Assembly (NCBI RefSeq): GCF_014641075.1
Contig: NZ_BMHP01000001.1
Span: forward strand, 1,914,171-1,978,170
Direction of reading: 5' to 3'
DNA length: 64,000 nt
Origin: Paenibacillus nasutitermitis
GTDB taxonomy: Bacteria > Bacillota > Bacilli > Paenibacillales > Paenibacillaceae
Shown: positions 25,859-34,885 of the stretch, one piece after another
Position numbering within the stretch: the stretch's first letter is position 1
Layout: the number at the start of each line of letters is the position of its first letter
The notes under the pieces: generated by a model
What the model was told of the DNA's origin: nothing
What the model saw: the letters and a program-made list of their open reading frames with translations, nothing else
The model's database searches: none
Program-made: the position numbers and the translations under genes

Positions 25859-27465
25859 ATCTGATGATTGTGGAGGATGAACCCCGCTTGCGCAATGCGC
25901 TCGCCTATAATATGCCTTGGGAGGAACATGAGATCGACCTGGTAGGGGTGGCATCGAACGGGGTGGAGGCACTGAAGCTGGCCGAACGCAAGAAGCCGGA
26001 TATCATGATCATTGATGTGCAGATGCCCGAGATGGATGGTCTTACTTTGGTGCGCAGGCTTCAGGAAAGGCAGGAAGCAAAGTCCTTTATAAAGATGATC
26101 ATCCTTAGCGGTCATGATAATTTTGCCTTCGCGCAGGATGCGATGGAGCATGGGGTTACCCGATATTTGCTTAAACCGGCAGGTGAAGAGGAGATATTGG
26201 AGGCCGTTATCGAAGCCAGGCAGCAGCTGCAGGAGGAATTGGAGCAGTGGCAGAGCAAGGCGGCGCTGGAACAGAAATGGAAGGAGCATCTGCCAGTCCT
26301 GCAAAACAACTTTTTTCAAAATTGGGTCAATGGAAAGTTTGCAGGCTGGGAGGTATTAAAAATAAGTAGAGATCTCTATATGGAATTGAAGGAGGATGAC
26401 CAGATCGGCGTAGCCGTTATTGATCTGGACCCGATTGATGACAATGACACGCGGTTCAATCCCCGGGATAGGCCGATGCTGCAATTTACGCTGCTATGCA
26501 TGGCCAGAGAATTAATGTCCCATCCTGCCTGCTGGGTCAGTTCGGACGCCAACCATCAACTTCTGCTGGTATTTATTTTGGAAGCCGGACAATCTCCCCA
26601 TGAAGCGATGCTTTTCTTAAACTCGGTCGTTGCCAAGCTGTTATCCAAGACGAAAGCTGTGCTCAAGGTTACCGCAAGTGCCGGCATCTGCTCGGCTGCA
26701 GGGAGCTTGGAGGAAATGGGTCTGCTGTATGCGCAGGCATGCAGAGCCCTGCAGCAGCGAATGGTGTTTGGGCCGGATATTGCCATCCCTTACCGGGAGG
26801 TTCTTGAGCGAAGCCAGCACAATCATTTTGCTCATCAAAGCCTGGAGAAGACATTGGAGATTGCCCTGGAATCCGCAGATGAGGATAAGGCATTGGGAGC
26901 ATTGGCGGGATGGTGGGAGGAAGGGTTTAAACAATTTGAGTCAGCAGATGAAGTTCATGAGGCGGTGCTTTATCTGAGCAGCTTGTTTATCCGGATCATT
27001 CAGAAACAAGGCTGGATGGTCAGGAATGTCGTGGAGGATGATTTTATTTATTTTCAAAATGTGAAGCTGCTCAATACGCAGTTACAGACCAGGTCATGGT
27101 CAACCCGCGTCGTGAGTCATATCACCGCCTTCATGCAGAACCAGCGCAGGACGACCAGCAATCAGGTGGTGAAAGAGATTCTGGCGATATTAGATCAGGA
27201 AATGGAGCAGGAAATAACGCTGCATACCGTTGCAGAGCGGCTGTACGTGAATTCGTCTTATTTGAGCCGGTTATTCAAGCAAGAGATGGGGACTGTCTTC
27301 TCGGCCTATGTGCTGGAGCGCAAGATGGAACGAGCCAAAGCTATTTTGCAGGAAGGCTTAAAGGTATATGATGCCGCCCGCATGGTCGGCTATCGGGATG
27401 TCAGTTATTTCACCAAAGTGTTTCGCAAATACTGGGGCATGAACCCTGGTGAATGTAAACCTTAA
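25855..27465 (+). CDS. YesN-type AraC response regulator, system B
   Basis: The 536-aa product has a receiver with D54 (MIIDVQMPEMDG) and YLLKPAG, a helical middle section, and a C-terminal AraC HTH pair (VNSSYLSRLFKQEMG, YDAARMVGYRDVSYFTKVFRKYWG). ATG 25855 overlaps the kinase stop by four bases. It is likely to activate the permease-permease-SBP unit that begins just downstream. A terminator follows at 27479, so the permeases have their own promoter. Confidence 0.94.
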   Translation: MNLMIVEDEPRLRNALAYNMPWEEHEIDLVGVASNGVEALKLAERKKPDIMIIDVQMPEMDGLTLVRRLQERQEAKSFIKMIILSGHDNFAFAQDAMEHGVTRYLLKPAGEEEILEAVIEARQQLQEELEQWQSKAALEQKWKEHLPVLQNNFFQNWVNGKFAGWEVLKISRDLYMELKEDDQIGVAVIDLDPIDDNDTRFNPRDRPMLQFTLLCMARELMSHPACWVSSDANHQLLLVFILEAGQSPHEAMLFLNSVVAKLLSKTKAVLKVTASAGICSAAGSLEEMGLLYAQACRALQQRMVFGPDIAIPYREVLERSQHNHFAHQSLEKTLEIALESADEDKALGALAGWWEEGFKQFESADEVHEAVLYLSSLFIRIIQKQGWMVRNVVEDDFIYFQNVKLLNTQLQTRSWSTRVVSHITAFMQNQRRTTSNQVVKEILAILDQEMEQEITLHTVAERLYVNSSYLSRLFKQEMGTVFSAYVLERKMERAKAILQEGLKVYDAARMVGYRDVSYFTKVFRKYWGMNPGECKP

Positions 27466-27478
27466 AGGTCCGTCTTAG

Positions 27479-27518
27479 ACCCGATTTGCTCCTAATGCGG
27501 AGTGAGTCGGGTTTTTTT
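27479..27518 (+). terminator. Terminator after the system B regulator
   Basis: ACCCGA pairs with TCGGGT (27479-27484/27507-27512), with an inner CTCC/GGAG pairing, directly followed by seven T. It separates the sensor genes from the transport genes. A TACAAT at 27588-27593 is a possible -10 for the permease unit. Confidence 0.85.
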
Positions 27519-27636
27519 GCCGAAAACTAAACATCAAACTACCAGAAATAGTAATGACTCTCGCCTACTCATCATCATCCGAGGCGTCTACAATTTAAAG
27601 TACCAAGTACGTCAAACCACCAAGAGGGGGAGTAAG

Positions 27637-28593
27637 ATGAAGCCTGCGCTGGATAAGCTGCCGCCCACCCGTTCACGCCAGAGTTACTGGAGCCGGCTGT
27701 GGTCGGATATATGGCGGGAATGGGACCTGTATATCCTGCTCGTCCCGGGCATTTTGTTTATTCTGCTGTTCAAGTATACGCCAATGTACGGGATTGTTAT
27801 CGCCTTCAAGGATTTCAACATTTTTACCGGTTTTGCCGACAGTCCCTGGGTGGGAGGCAAGCATTTCGAGAAATTGTTTACTTCGCCGGATTTTGCCCTG
27901 GTTTTCAAAAATACGGTGATCATCAGCCTCCTGAAAATCGGTATTCTATTTCCTCTGCCAATCATAGTAGCCTTGATGTTGAATGAAATGCGCCACCTAT
28001 TATTCAAACGAACGATACAAACCGTCATTTATCTTCCTCATTTCTTGTCATGGGTCATTGTCAGCGGACTGTTCATCGATCTCTTATCGACGAACGGTGG
28101 TCTAGTAAACAAGCTGCTGGCAGCGATGAATCACGGACCCATTTCCTTCTTCCTCGACAACAGCATCTTCCGCAGCGTATTGATCACTTCGGCGGGATGG
28201 AAGGAGACTGGCTGGAGCACCATTGTGTACCTGGCGGCTTTTTCCAACATTGATCCCATGCTCTATGAAGCTTCCAAAATCGATGGTGCAGGCCGGATGA
28301 AGCAGCTGTGGCATATCACCTTGCCGGGAATCGCGCCCATTATCATCCTGATGTTTATTTTGCGCCTGGGCAGTATTCTGGAGGCCGGTACCGAGCAGAT
28401 TCTTGTGATGTACAATCCCGTCGTATACAAGGTCTCGGATGTTATAGGGTCCTATGTATACCGAATGGGTCTTGGCAATCAGGATTACAGCTTCTCGACG
28501 GCGGTTGGCATGTTCGAAGCCGTTATTTCATTTACGCTTGTGATCACCGGTAATGCATTAAGCAGAAAATATTTACAGCGGGGAATCTGGTAA
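27637..28593 (+). CDS. ABC permease, LplB class, system B
   Basis: I choose ATG 27637, behind AGAGGGGGAG; the frame is open to 27502 but without a ribosome site. The 318-aa product has a basic N terminus, then six membrane segments. The pattern PGILFILLFKYTPMYGIVIAFKDF is characteristic of LplB-type permeases. The EAA loop is EASKIDGAGRMKQLWHITLPG. It pairs with the next permease. The ATPase is expected from elsewhere in the genome. Confidence 0.93.
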   Translation: MKPALDKLPPTRSRQSYWSRLWSDIWREWDLYILLVPGILFILLFKYTPMYGIVIAFKDFNIFTGFADSPWVGGKHFEKLFTSPDFALVFKNTVIISLLKIGILFPLPIIVALMLNEMRHLLFKRTIQTVIYLPHFLSWVIVSGLFIDLLSTNGGLVNKLLAAMNHGPISFFLDNSIFRSVLITSAGWKETGWSTIVYLAAFSNIDPMLYEASKIDGAGRMKQLWHITLPGIAPIIILMFILRLGSILEAGTEQILVMYNPVVYKVSDVIGSYVYRMGLGNQDYSFSTAVGMFEAVISFTLVITGNALSRKYLQRGIW

Positions 28594-28611
28594 ACGGGAG
28601 GAGGAACTTAG

Positions 28612-29535
28612 ATGAATAGACGCCCAGCCGTTGAACTTGGGAAAGCAGCAGGCCTAAAAGGTGAGATTAAAAGCTCACTGGCGGAAAAAATATTCACCGT
28701 CTTCAATTATTTATTTTTTGTTCTGCTGGGCCTCACCACGCTGCTTCCTTTCGTTAATCTGATCGCCAAATCCTTCAGCAGCGAGGAGGCTGTCATTTCG
28801 GGGAGAGTAGGCTTGCTGCCAATAGGGTTTCAGTATGGCACTTATGGATATGTGCTGCAGGATGCGATGTTTCTTAATTCTCTGAAGATCTCTGTTCTCC
28901 TGACGATAACGGGGACGGTACTCGGTTTGCTGCTAACGACGATCACGGCATATCCGTTGTCTAAACTCAGGCTGCGGGGGAGAAAGTGGCTGCTGCTGAT
29001 GTTTATATTCACGATGCTTTTCAGCGGCGGGCTGATTCCCACCTACCTGCTCATGAATAATTTGCATCTGGTCAATACGTTCCCGGTATTGTTCTTACCC
29101 GCCATGGTGAATGTGTTCAACATGCTGATTATCAAAAATTATTTCGAAGCACTGCCTGAATCATTGGAGGAATCAGCCAAGCTGGACGGAGCCGGAAACT
29201 TCCGGGTGTTCACGGCAATCATCCTTCCCCTATCCATGCCCGTGCTGGCTACGATTGCCTTGTTCTTTGCCGTAGGCTTCTGGAATGATTATTTTGCCTC
29301 TATGATCTACATTACAGATCCTGCGCTAAAGCCGCTGCAGCTGTATTTGAAGGAGCTGTTCGTATCATCGGGGGGCGATTTTCTCAAGGACAATGTGGAT
29401 GCCGCATTGAATACCACGCCGCAATCCATTCAGGCGTCTTCGATCCTGCTGGCTACGATACCGATCCTGCTCGTTTATCCCTTTCTGCAGAAGTATTTTG
29501 TCAAAGGCGTTCTGGTAGGCTCGGTCAAGGGCTGA
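28612..29535 (+). CDS. ABC permease, YtcP class, system B
   Basis: The 307-aa product has six membrane segments, EAA loop EESAKLDGAGNFRVFTAIILP, and the YtcP-type C terminus (LVYPFLQKYFVKGVLVGSVKG). ATG 28612 follows GGGAGGAGG, 18 bp after the LplB-class gene. It forms the heterodimeric channel with that protein. A weak hairpin (AGCAT...ATGCT near 29545-29568) lies between it and the SBP gene. Confidence 0.93.
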   Translation: MNRRPAVELGKAAGLKGEIKSSLAEKIFTVFNYLFFVLLGLTTLLPFVNLIAKSFSSEEAVISGRVGLLPIGFQYGTYGYVLQDAMFLNSLKISVLLTITGTVLGLLLTTITAYPLSKLRLRGRKWLLLMFIFTMLFSGGLIPTYLLMNNLHLVNTFPVLFLPAMVNVFNMLIIKNYFEALPESLEESAKLDGAGNFRVFTAIILPLSMPVLATIALFFAVGFWNDYFASMIYITDPALKPLQLYLKELFVSSGGDFLKDNVDAALNTTPQSIQASSILLATIPILLVYPFLQKYFVKGVLVGSVKG

Positions 29536-29658
29536 TGGTAAGAGCATTAAAGGATGGTGATGCTGCTCCAATTGTGCCTTGATTAGTCTGTAGAAGATCG
29601 GATGTCAATTACGTTCATCACAAGAAGTCTAATATTCCACATTTCAGGAGGTTCAAGC

Positions 29659-31167
29659 ATGATGAAGAGAACAGCAAGTCTTGCCCTTATTCTCGGATTA
29701 AGCTTAGTTGTCGCAGGCTGCGGCGGTTCGCCTAGTTCAGACCCGGAGCCCGCCCCCGCTGCGGGGAATACCGAAGGGGACAATGCAAATACAAAAGAAG
29801 AAACGAAGCCAAGCCTCCGCATGATTATGCAGTACAGCTTATTCGATCCTAACAAAGAATACACCGGCAATTACATCAAGGAAAAAACAGGCTATAACAT
29901 GCAATATGAAATGCTGCCTGCGGAGAATGCCGATGAAAAGCTGAACTTGCTGATGGCCAGCAAAGAAAGCTTCGACCTTATGAAATTGAGCTCAGCCCAG
30001 TTCTATAACCTGGCTACGGCTGGCGCCCTGGAGCCGATTGACGAGCTTCTTGCCGAACATGGAAACTATATTAATCAGGCTATCAAGCCCGAATCATGGG
30101 GGAGCGCAACAATTGACGACAAGATCTACGCGCTTCCGGAGACGGGAGCAGGCGTCAGTATCGGGGAGGAGCTGGTTGTAAGGCAGGACTGGCTTGATGA
30201 GCTTGGTTTGAGCATTCCAACCACTACGGATGAGCTGTATACCGTACTTAAGACGATCAAGGAGAAGAAGAAAATCATACCGCTGACAGGCAGCAGAGAT
30301 TCCATCTACGGGGATATCGCTGCAGCCTTCGGGGTCCTCACCGATTGGAAGGAAGTAAACGGCAAACTTGTCCACAAAGCCGAGCAGCCGGAAATGAAAG
30401 AATTTCTTGCTTATATGAACAAGCTGTACAGCGAGGGATTAGTGGACACGGAAATGCCCCTTAACACGGCGTCCAAAGCCATTGAGAAATTCTCCAGCGG
30501 TCAGGCCGCAGTCTATAAATTAGCTTGGTGGAATGCAGGCAGTACGATCAGCGCGCTGAACAAGAACACTCCTGATGCGGCTGTATCGATCATTCCGTAC
30601 TTAAAGAACAAAGAGGGAAAAGCGGTTGTGGGAGCTGTAGCCAATACCACCTGGTTCATCGCCATCCCCAAAGCCTCCAAGCATAAAGAGGATGCGATGA
30701 AGCTGTTGAACGCCAAGCTGGAGCCCGAAACATTCAAGGGGATGGCGATCGGAATCGAAGGCGTTCATCATGAAGTAAAGGATGGAAAATATTATCCGAT
30801 ATTGCCCAAATTCAATGATGATCTGAGCAATGCCAGCGCATTCATGACAGGCGTAGATGAAGAACATTACCCGGTTTATTGGCAGGCACGTGTTCGCAAA
30901 GATCCCATTCTCCAGTCTTATTATGAAAATTTCCAGAAAAACGCGGAAGGAATCATCGTCGTCGATCCGATGTCCCTGGCTCCGCCAATCGAAGCGGTAT
31001 CCAAAAACACGCTGAAGCTGAACAAGCTGCTGGACGACAATGTACTGAAGTTTATTGCCGGCACGGAGCCGCTGGATGCTTATGACCAGTTTCTGGCTCA
31101 ATGGCACGCAGAGGGAGGCGCGGATATGGTCAAGGCCGCCAATGAATGGTATTCATCCGCGAAATAA
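29659..31167 (+). CDS. Solute-binding lipoprotein, system B transporter
   Basis: The start is the ATGATG at 29659, behind AGGAGG; an open extension to 29602 lacks a ribosome site. The 502-aa product has the lipoprotein signal LSLVVAGCGG, then the large LplA/YtcQ-type body (RQDWLDELGLSIPTTTDELY, and LDAYDQFLAQWHAEGG at the end). Its last-gene position after two permeases marks it as the capture subunit of this importer. It differs clearly from the SBP at 22440 in sequence. Confidence 0.93.
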   Translation: MMKRTASLALILGLSLVVAGCGGSPSSDPEPAPAAGNTEGDNANTKEETKPSLRMIMQYSLFDPNKEYTGNYIKEKTGYNMQYEMLPAENADEKLNLLMASKESFDLMKLSSAQFYNLATAGALEPIDELLAEHGNYINQAIKPESWGSATIDDKIYALPETGAGVSIGEELVVRQDWLDELGLSIPTTTDELYTVLKTIKEKKKIIPLTGSRDSIYGDIAAAFGVLTDWKEVNGKLVHKAEQPEMKEFLAYMNKLYSEGLVDTEMPLNTASKAIEKFSSGQAAVYKLAWWNAGSTISALNKNTPDAAVSIIPYLKNKEGKAVVGAVANTTWFIAIPKASKHKEDAMKLLNAKLEPETFKGMAIGIEGVHHEVKDGKYYPILPKFNDDLSNASAFMTGVDEEHYPVYWQARVRKDPILQSYYENFQKNAEGIIVVDPMSLAPPIEAVSKNTLKLNKLLDDNVLKFIAGTEPLDAYDQFLAQWHAEGGADMVKAANEWYSSAK

Positions 31168-31170
31168 CAA

Positions 31171-31213
31171 AGATGACTCCTGATCAATCACAATCAGGAG
31201 TCATCTTTTTTTT
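31171..31213 (+). terminator. Strong terminator after system B
   Basis: AGATGACTCCTGAT and ATCAGGAGTCATCT form a perfect 14-bp stem with an 8-base loop, followed by a run of eight T. It ends the permease-SBP transcript and faces the minus-strand gene at 31248. Confidence 0.92.
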
Positions 31214-31247
31214 GTTAATACCAGCTTATCGAAAGTTCATGCCGCTG

Positions 31248-32822
31248 TCAGACGGCGTGAATGGCTGGCCATGACAGTTCGATGCCTTCCTGCACCAGCC
31301 TTTTCTGAAAGCCTGCGAGCTCTTCTTCGCTGCTGCGGACATCGCTCGGTTTCATGTCATGATCCAGACAATAACCTGCACAATAACCAGCCGCTTCTCC
31401 AATGTTCCATTCCACAGGATGCAATCGGTAGCAGCCATTGGTAATATGGGTCACGCCAATGTTTTTACTTGCTGCCAGCACATTGCTCATACGTTTGGGT
31501 ATGAGGCTGCCGAGCGGAATCTGAAAGGGGAGGGAGGAAATATCAATGTAGGACTGGCCGCCTGTGCTGGGATGCAGATCAATGCGATAACAGCCAATGC
31601 CGACGGAATCGTGGAACGATTCCGCTTGGCCGTCCGGCCGGCATGCGGTAGCTACATGCTGCTCTAGAACAGTGAATTCGGCCTCTATTCTCCTGGATTC
31701 ACGAATATAGGGATACATCGCCATTCCGTCTGTTGTACCGACCACATCAGGCCGCAGACGGAGTCCGGGATATCCTGCTTTGCCATCCGGCCGGGGCGCA
31801 GTGGTCTGCAGCCAATAAAGCAGGGAGAGGCTGAGCTGCTTGGCTTGAAACAAATAGCGGGCCTTTTCCTCCGCACTGACATCAATAACCGGTCCCAGCC
31901 AATAGTCGTTTTGCGGCCAGTTCACCAGCGATATAGAGCTTGGGAAGGTTCCCGCCCGGAAATGCTGATGATCTACAATTTGACGGTATAGAAACAGGGA
32001 AAATTTGTCGGTATCCGCAAACAGCCCGTATTGAACCGGCTCCATCGTAGAAGGTCTAACCCCGCTCAGGCTAAGCAGCTTATCCGGCCAGAAGTCGGGC
32101 TTGTAATCCCGCCAAAACTCATACATTTCCGGTTTGGCAATCGTATGATCCTCACCATTCAGATGATCCATCGCAAAGCAGTAAGTAAAGCCCTGCATAT
32201 TCATGGGTTGTGCCGGTCCTTCTACCGCATGAGGCTCACCGGTCCGGGATATGGATTCCGCTCCGGTCACATATTCAATCCCTGCCAGGGGCAGCAAATC
32301 GCCGCATTCTGTAGCATCCACATAAAAAGGGGCGAGCAGCAGCCGTTCATCGCCGGTGTCCAGGCACCTTACTGTAACCGAGCGGATCTGGTCGCCTATG
32401 GTCTCGGCTTGCTCAAGCACATAACGATACAGAATCCGAAGCTGGCCGCTGTGGATATACGGGGCCAGCATATTGTGCAGGACAGCTACCGCGGCTCGCG
32501 GCTCGTGACAAATACGGCTGACTGAGCCGCTTCCCGGATTCAAATGGGGGAGAGCCCTTGATTCGGCTGTAAGCGGAAAAAACTGCCGGTAATATTGACG
32601 AACGCCCTCGCGAAACTGCCGGTAACTCCTTGTGCAGCCAAAGGACTCAATCCAGGGATGCTCATCCGGCGGAACAGCCTGACTTGTCAATTGACCGCCA
32701 ATCCACAACGTTTCTTCCGTCATGATAACGGTTTTGCCCGATTTCACCGCAGCTAATGCAGCTGCGGTGCCGCCAGTTCCTCCTCCGGTAATGACGATGT
32801 CGGCATGCAATTCTCGTTTCAT
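31248..32822 (-). CDS. FAD-dependent oxidoreductase (FAD_oxidored type)
   Basis: The start is at 32822, behind AAGGAG; the longer frame to 32903 has no site. The 524-aa product begins with the dinucleotide fold DIVITGGGTGGTAAALAA, then LWIGGQLTSQAVP, a pattern common in the FAD_oxidored family. It also has DATECGDLLPLAG and, near the C terminus, RMSNVLAASKNIGVTH and the terminal FAD-binding segment RLHPVEWNIGEAAG. Related genes often sit beside LplABC-type sugar importers and polysaccharide loci, so a role in oxidising an imported sugar derivative is possible. The substrate is unknown. No signal peptide is seen, so it is cytoplasmic. Confidence 0.9.
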   Translation of the reverse strand: MKRELHADIVITGGGTGGTAAALAAVKSGKTVIMTEETLWIGGQLTSQAVPPDEHPWIESFGCTRSYRQFREGVRQYYRQFFPLTAESRALPHLNPGSGSVSRICHEPRAAVAVLHNMLAPYIHSGQLRILYRYVLEQAETIGDQIRSVTVRCLDTGDERLLLAPFYVDATECGDLLPLAGIEYVTGAESISRTGEPHAVEGPAQPMNMQGFTYCFAMDHLNGEDHTIAKPEMYEFWRDYKPDFWPDKLLSLSGVRPSTMEPVQYGLFADTDKFSLFLYRQIVDHQHFRAGTFPSSISLVNWPQNDYWLGPVIDVSAEEKARYLFQAKQLSLSLLYWLQTTAPRPDGKAGYPGLRLRPDVVGTTDGMAMYPYIRESRRIEAEFTVLEQHVATACRPDGQAESFHDSVGIGCYRIDLHPSTGGQSYIDISSLPFQIPLGSLIPKRMSNVLAASKNIGVTHITNGCYRLHPVEWNIGEAAGYCAGYCLDHDMKPSDVRSSEEELAGFQKRLVQEGIELSWPAIHAV

Positions 32823-33101
32823 TGCGCAGATCTCCTTTTGCTTAATGAAGTTAAAAGATGTGAGGCCAAGGCAAAGGATAAGAAGCCCCATCCGATCCTG
32901 CAAAGGGGACTATCTCCATTTTAGAAGCTGGCAGGAGAAAGGGATAGGGTAGCGGGATGACCATATATGGTAAAATGATGCGTTTTTTTGTTACAAAGAA
33001 AGTTGATATCTTACCAGGGATATCATTTTTTTTGCTCTATTCTAATACTGAGAAATCCAATAAACTGTCGTTGTAAGCGAGAATCCTTTTTTGGAGGTGT
33101 A

Positions 33102-34175
33102 ATGATGACAAAGCTTGGCAAAGAACGGGAGGATCAGGACGGAAACAGAGGCGCCGCTTCTGCGAAGGCACCCCTGACGAGTAGGTTGACGGAAAAAACG
33201 TTCAGCCGCAGAAAATTTTTGCAGCTGAGCGGAGGCATCGCTGTGCTGGCGATGCTTCCAACGTTTACCCTTGGCGGCGGCAAAGCGGCGGCGGCCATAC
33301 CGGCCAGTCCGCGCTTCTCACTCAGCGGCTCCGGTGGCGAGCTGTTTCGCGAGATAGCGCTTGGAAGTGTAACGGTCCTGCAGTCATTTGGTTTCGACAG
33401 TGTCAACAACGCGCTCTATACCGTACAGATTACGTACGGTTCTCCTGCTTCCTCCGGGGATTTGACCGTCACGAAGCTAAGCCTGACCGGGACGATATTG
33501 GGTCAAATGCAGCTTAAAGCCTTCGGGCACGGGGTATCGATCGGTGTCGAGCCATCCGGCACTTCAGCTTATTTATGGACGGAAACGGATGGCATCAGCG
33601 ATGGTACGAACAGCTGGGGAACGAAAATATGCAGATTCCCTTTTGTTAACGGTACCACATTGTTCAATACGGATGCATCGCTTGTCAAATATACTGTACC
33701 GGGAACGGGAAACAACAGCTATACCTGCAATATAGACAATTATCATGGCAATCTGGTCGTCCGTTACAGAGACTTCACAACAAATCCGCGTTATGATGTG
33801 TTTAATCTGCAGGCCTTCAAATTAGGCGGCCGCACCCCGATTGCCAGCGTCTATCAACCAACGACGCTTGGTGTATTCCAAGGCTACTGCGTTTATGGAA
33901 GCTACCTGTATTTACTGGATGGAACGTCATACGGCTCCTCGAATCCATCACCTGGCAATGCGTATTTGACAACTGTAGATCTTAATACGGGAACGCAAGT
34001 GGACCGGTTTCTCACTCGCGCAGGGGGCTCGCTGGTCTATAGAGAGCCTGAGGGAATGGCAATCCATCTGACGGATCCGAATAATGAAAGCACAGGCCGA
34101 TTATGTTTCGGGTTCGCCTCTGGCGCCGGCGGCGGCAGGAAAGCGACTATTTTTTACAAAAATTCGTTTGTATAG
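33102..34175 (+). CDS. Tat-exported TagC/P68-RBP-like beta-propeller protein
   Basis: I choose ATG 33102, behind TTGGAGGTG; the frame is open to 32988. The 357-aa product has a twin-arginine signal (SRRKFLQLSGG with a hydrophobic stretch to about residue 65). The mature part carries LQSFGFDSVNNALYTVQ, GDLTVTKLSLTG, KAFGHGVSIGVEPSG and YLWTETD. I recall this pattern from teichoic-acid biosynthesis protein C and helveticin-like propellers. It would fold before export and bind or modify a wall polymer or carbohydrate outside. No catalytic residues are evident. It is a single-gene unit. Confidence 0.85.
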   Translation: MMTKLGKEREDQDGNRGAASAKAPLTSRLTEKTFSRRKFLQLSGGIAVLAMLPTFTLGGGKAAAAIPASPRFSLSGSGGELFREIALGSVTVLQSFGFDSVNNALYTVQITYGSPASSGDLTVTKLSLTGTILGQMQLKAFGHGVSIGVEPSGTSAYLWTETDGISDGTNSWGTKICRFPFVNGTTLFNTDASLVKYTVPGTGNNSYTCNIDNYHGNLVVRYRDFTTNPRYDVFNLQAFKLGGRTPIASVYQPTTLGVFQGYCVYGSYLYLLDGTSYGSSNPSPGNAYLTTVDLNTGTQVDRFLTRAGGSLVYREPEGMAIHLTDPNNESTGRLCFGFASGAGGGRKATIFYKNSFV

Positions 34176-34275
34176 AAGATACAGCCGGTGTCGTCTTATC
34201 GCATACAGATCCCGTGGAAAGACAGTAGACTGTGCGCGATCATATATACGTAGCTTCGAGTTTGTTGGAATCACA

Positions 34276-34315
34276 GATCAGGCCCTTGTCACTGATGGGT
34301 GACAAGGGCCTGATC
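34276..34315. terminator. 17-bp hairpin between convergent genes
   Basis: GATCAGGCCCTTGTCAC and its exact complement (34276-34292/34299-34315) enclose a 6-base loop. The T tail is poor on both strands. Its place between two convergent genes suggests a two-way terminator. Confidence 0.65.
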
Positions 34316-34340
34316 CCGTTGTAGTTAGAGGAGTGGAGAG

Positions 34341-34631
34341 TTACTCCGGAACATAGGTGCAGCTGTAGTCTTTATCCTTCCAGCTGTATTGAAGATGCAA
34401 TTGATCATCGTTTCTGCCGCCAATCATTGTGAAAGGTTCTGCTGCAGGCTCTTTCAAATCCACCGTTATTTTTTCCCCCTTAGCCGTATAAAACCCGAAC
34501 CATACCTGCGTATGATTTCCCTTAGTTTCATCGACAATGATCCCTTTCTTATTATTTGGAATCTCATCCATAATGCGAACCCTCGTAAAAACATCCGCCC
34601 TTGGAAGAAGACAATTCCCAGATTCCATCAA
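34341..34631 (-). CDS. Small unknown protein, possibly truncated at the N terminus
   Basis: The frame gives up to 96 aa from TTG/ATG at 34631/34628, with an alternative ATG at 34571 behind GAGGG. A good ribosome site (AAGGAG) lies further upstream, but it points at an ATG followed at once by TAA, so the original start may be lost. The readable part (TQVWFGFYTAKGEKITVDLK, DDQLHLQYSWKDK) looks like a small beta-strand protein. No family is recognised. Confidence 0.45.
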   Translation of the reverse strand: MMESGNCLLPRADVFTRVRIMDEIPNNKKGIIVDETKGNHTQVWFGFYTAKGEKITVDLKEPAAEPFTMIGGRNDDQLHLQYSWKDKDYSCTYVPE

Positions 34632-34730
34632 AATTAATTACATGCGTCTCCTTGATCCAATAACGTAAACTGCAGCCTATTTCCTCTTAAAAAGGCCGAA
34701 AATCCATACTTGTACAACATTACCCCCATC

Positions 34731-34784
34731 TTACCGGCTGGTAAATGGGTTTCAACGACTAATTTTCAAATTTGCCGGCGGTAA
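34731..34784. promoter_or_regulatory. Two TTACC-type palindromes before the PhnL-like gene
   Basis: TTACCGGCTGGTAA (34731-34744) and TTGCCGGCGGTAA (34772-34784) are near-identical palindromes with centres about 40 bp apart. Pairs of such sites usually bind a dimeric repressor. No regulator gene of an obvious type lies next to them. Confidence 0.45.
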
Positions 34785-34885
34785 ACGCTTCTTTCACAGA
34801 TTCTCAACATACCGTTGATACTGTGTTGATACATAAGGATTACCTTATTGAGAAGGACCGATAGGGCAGGAAAGAGGTGGGAAAT

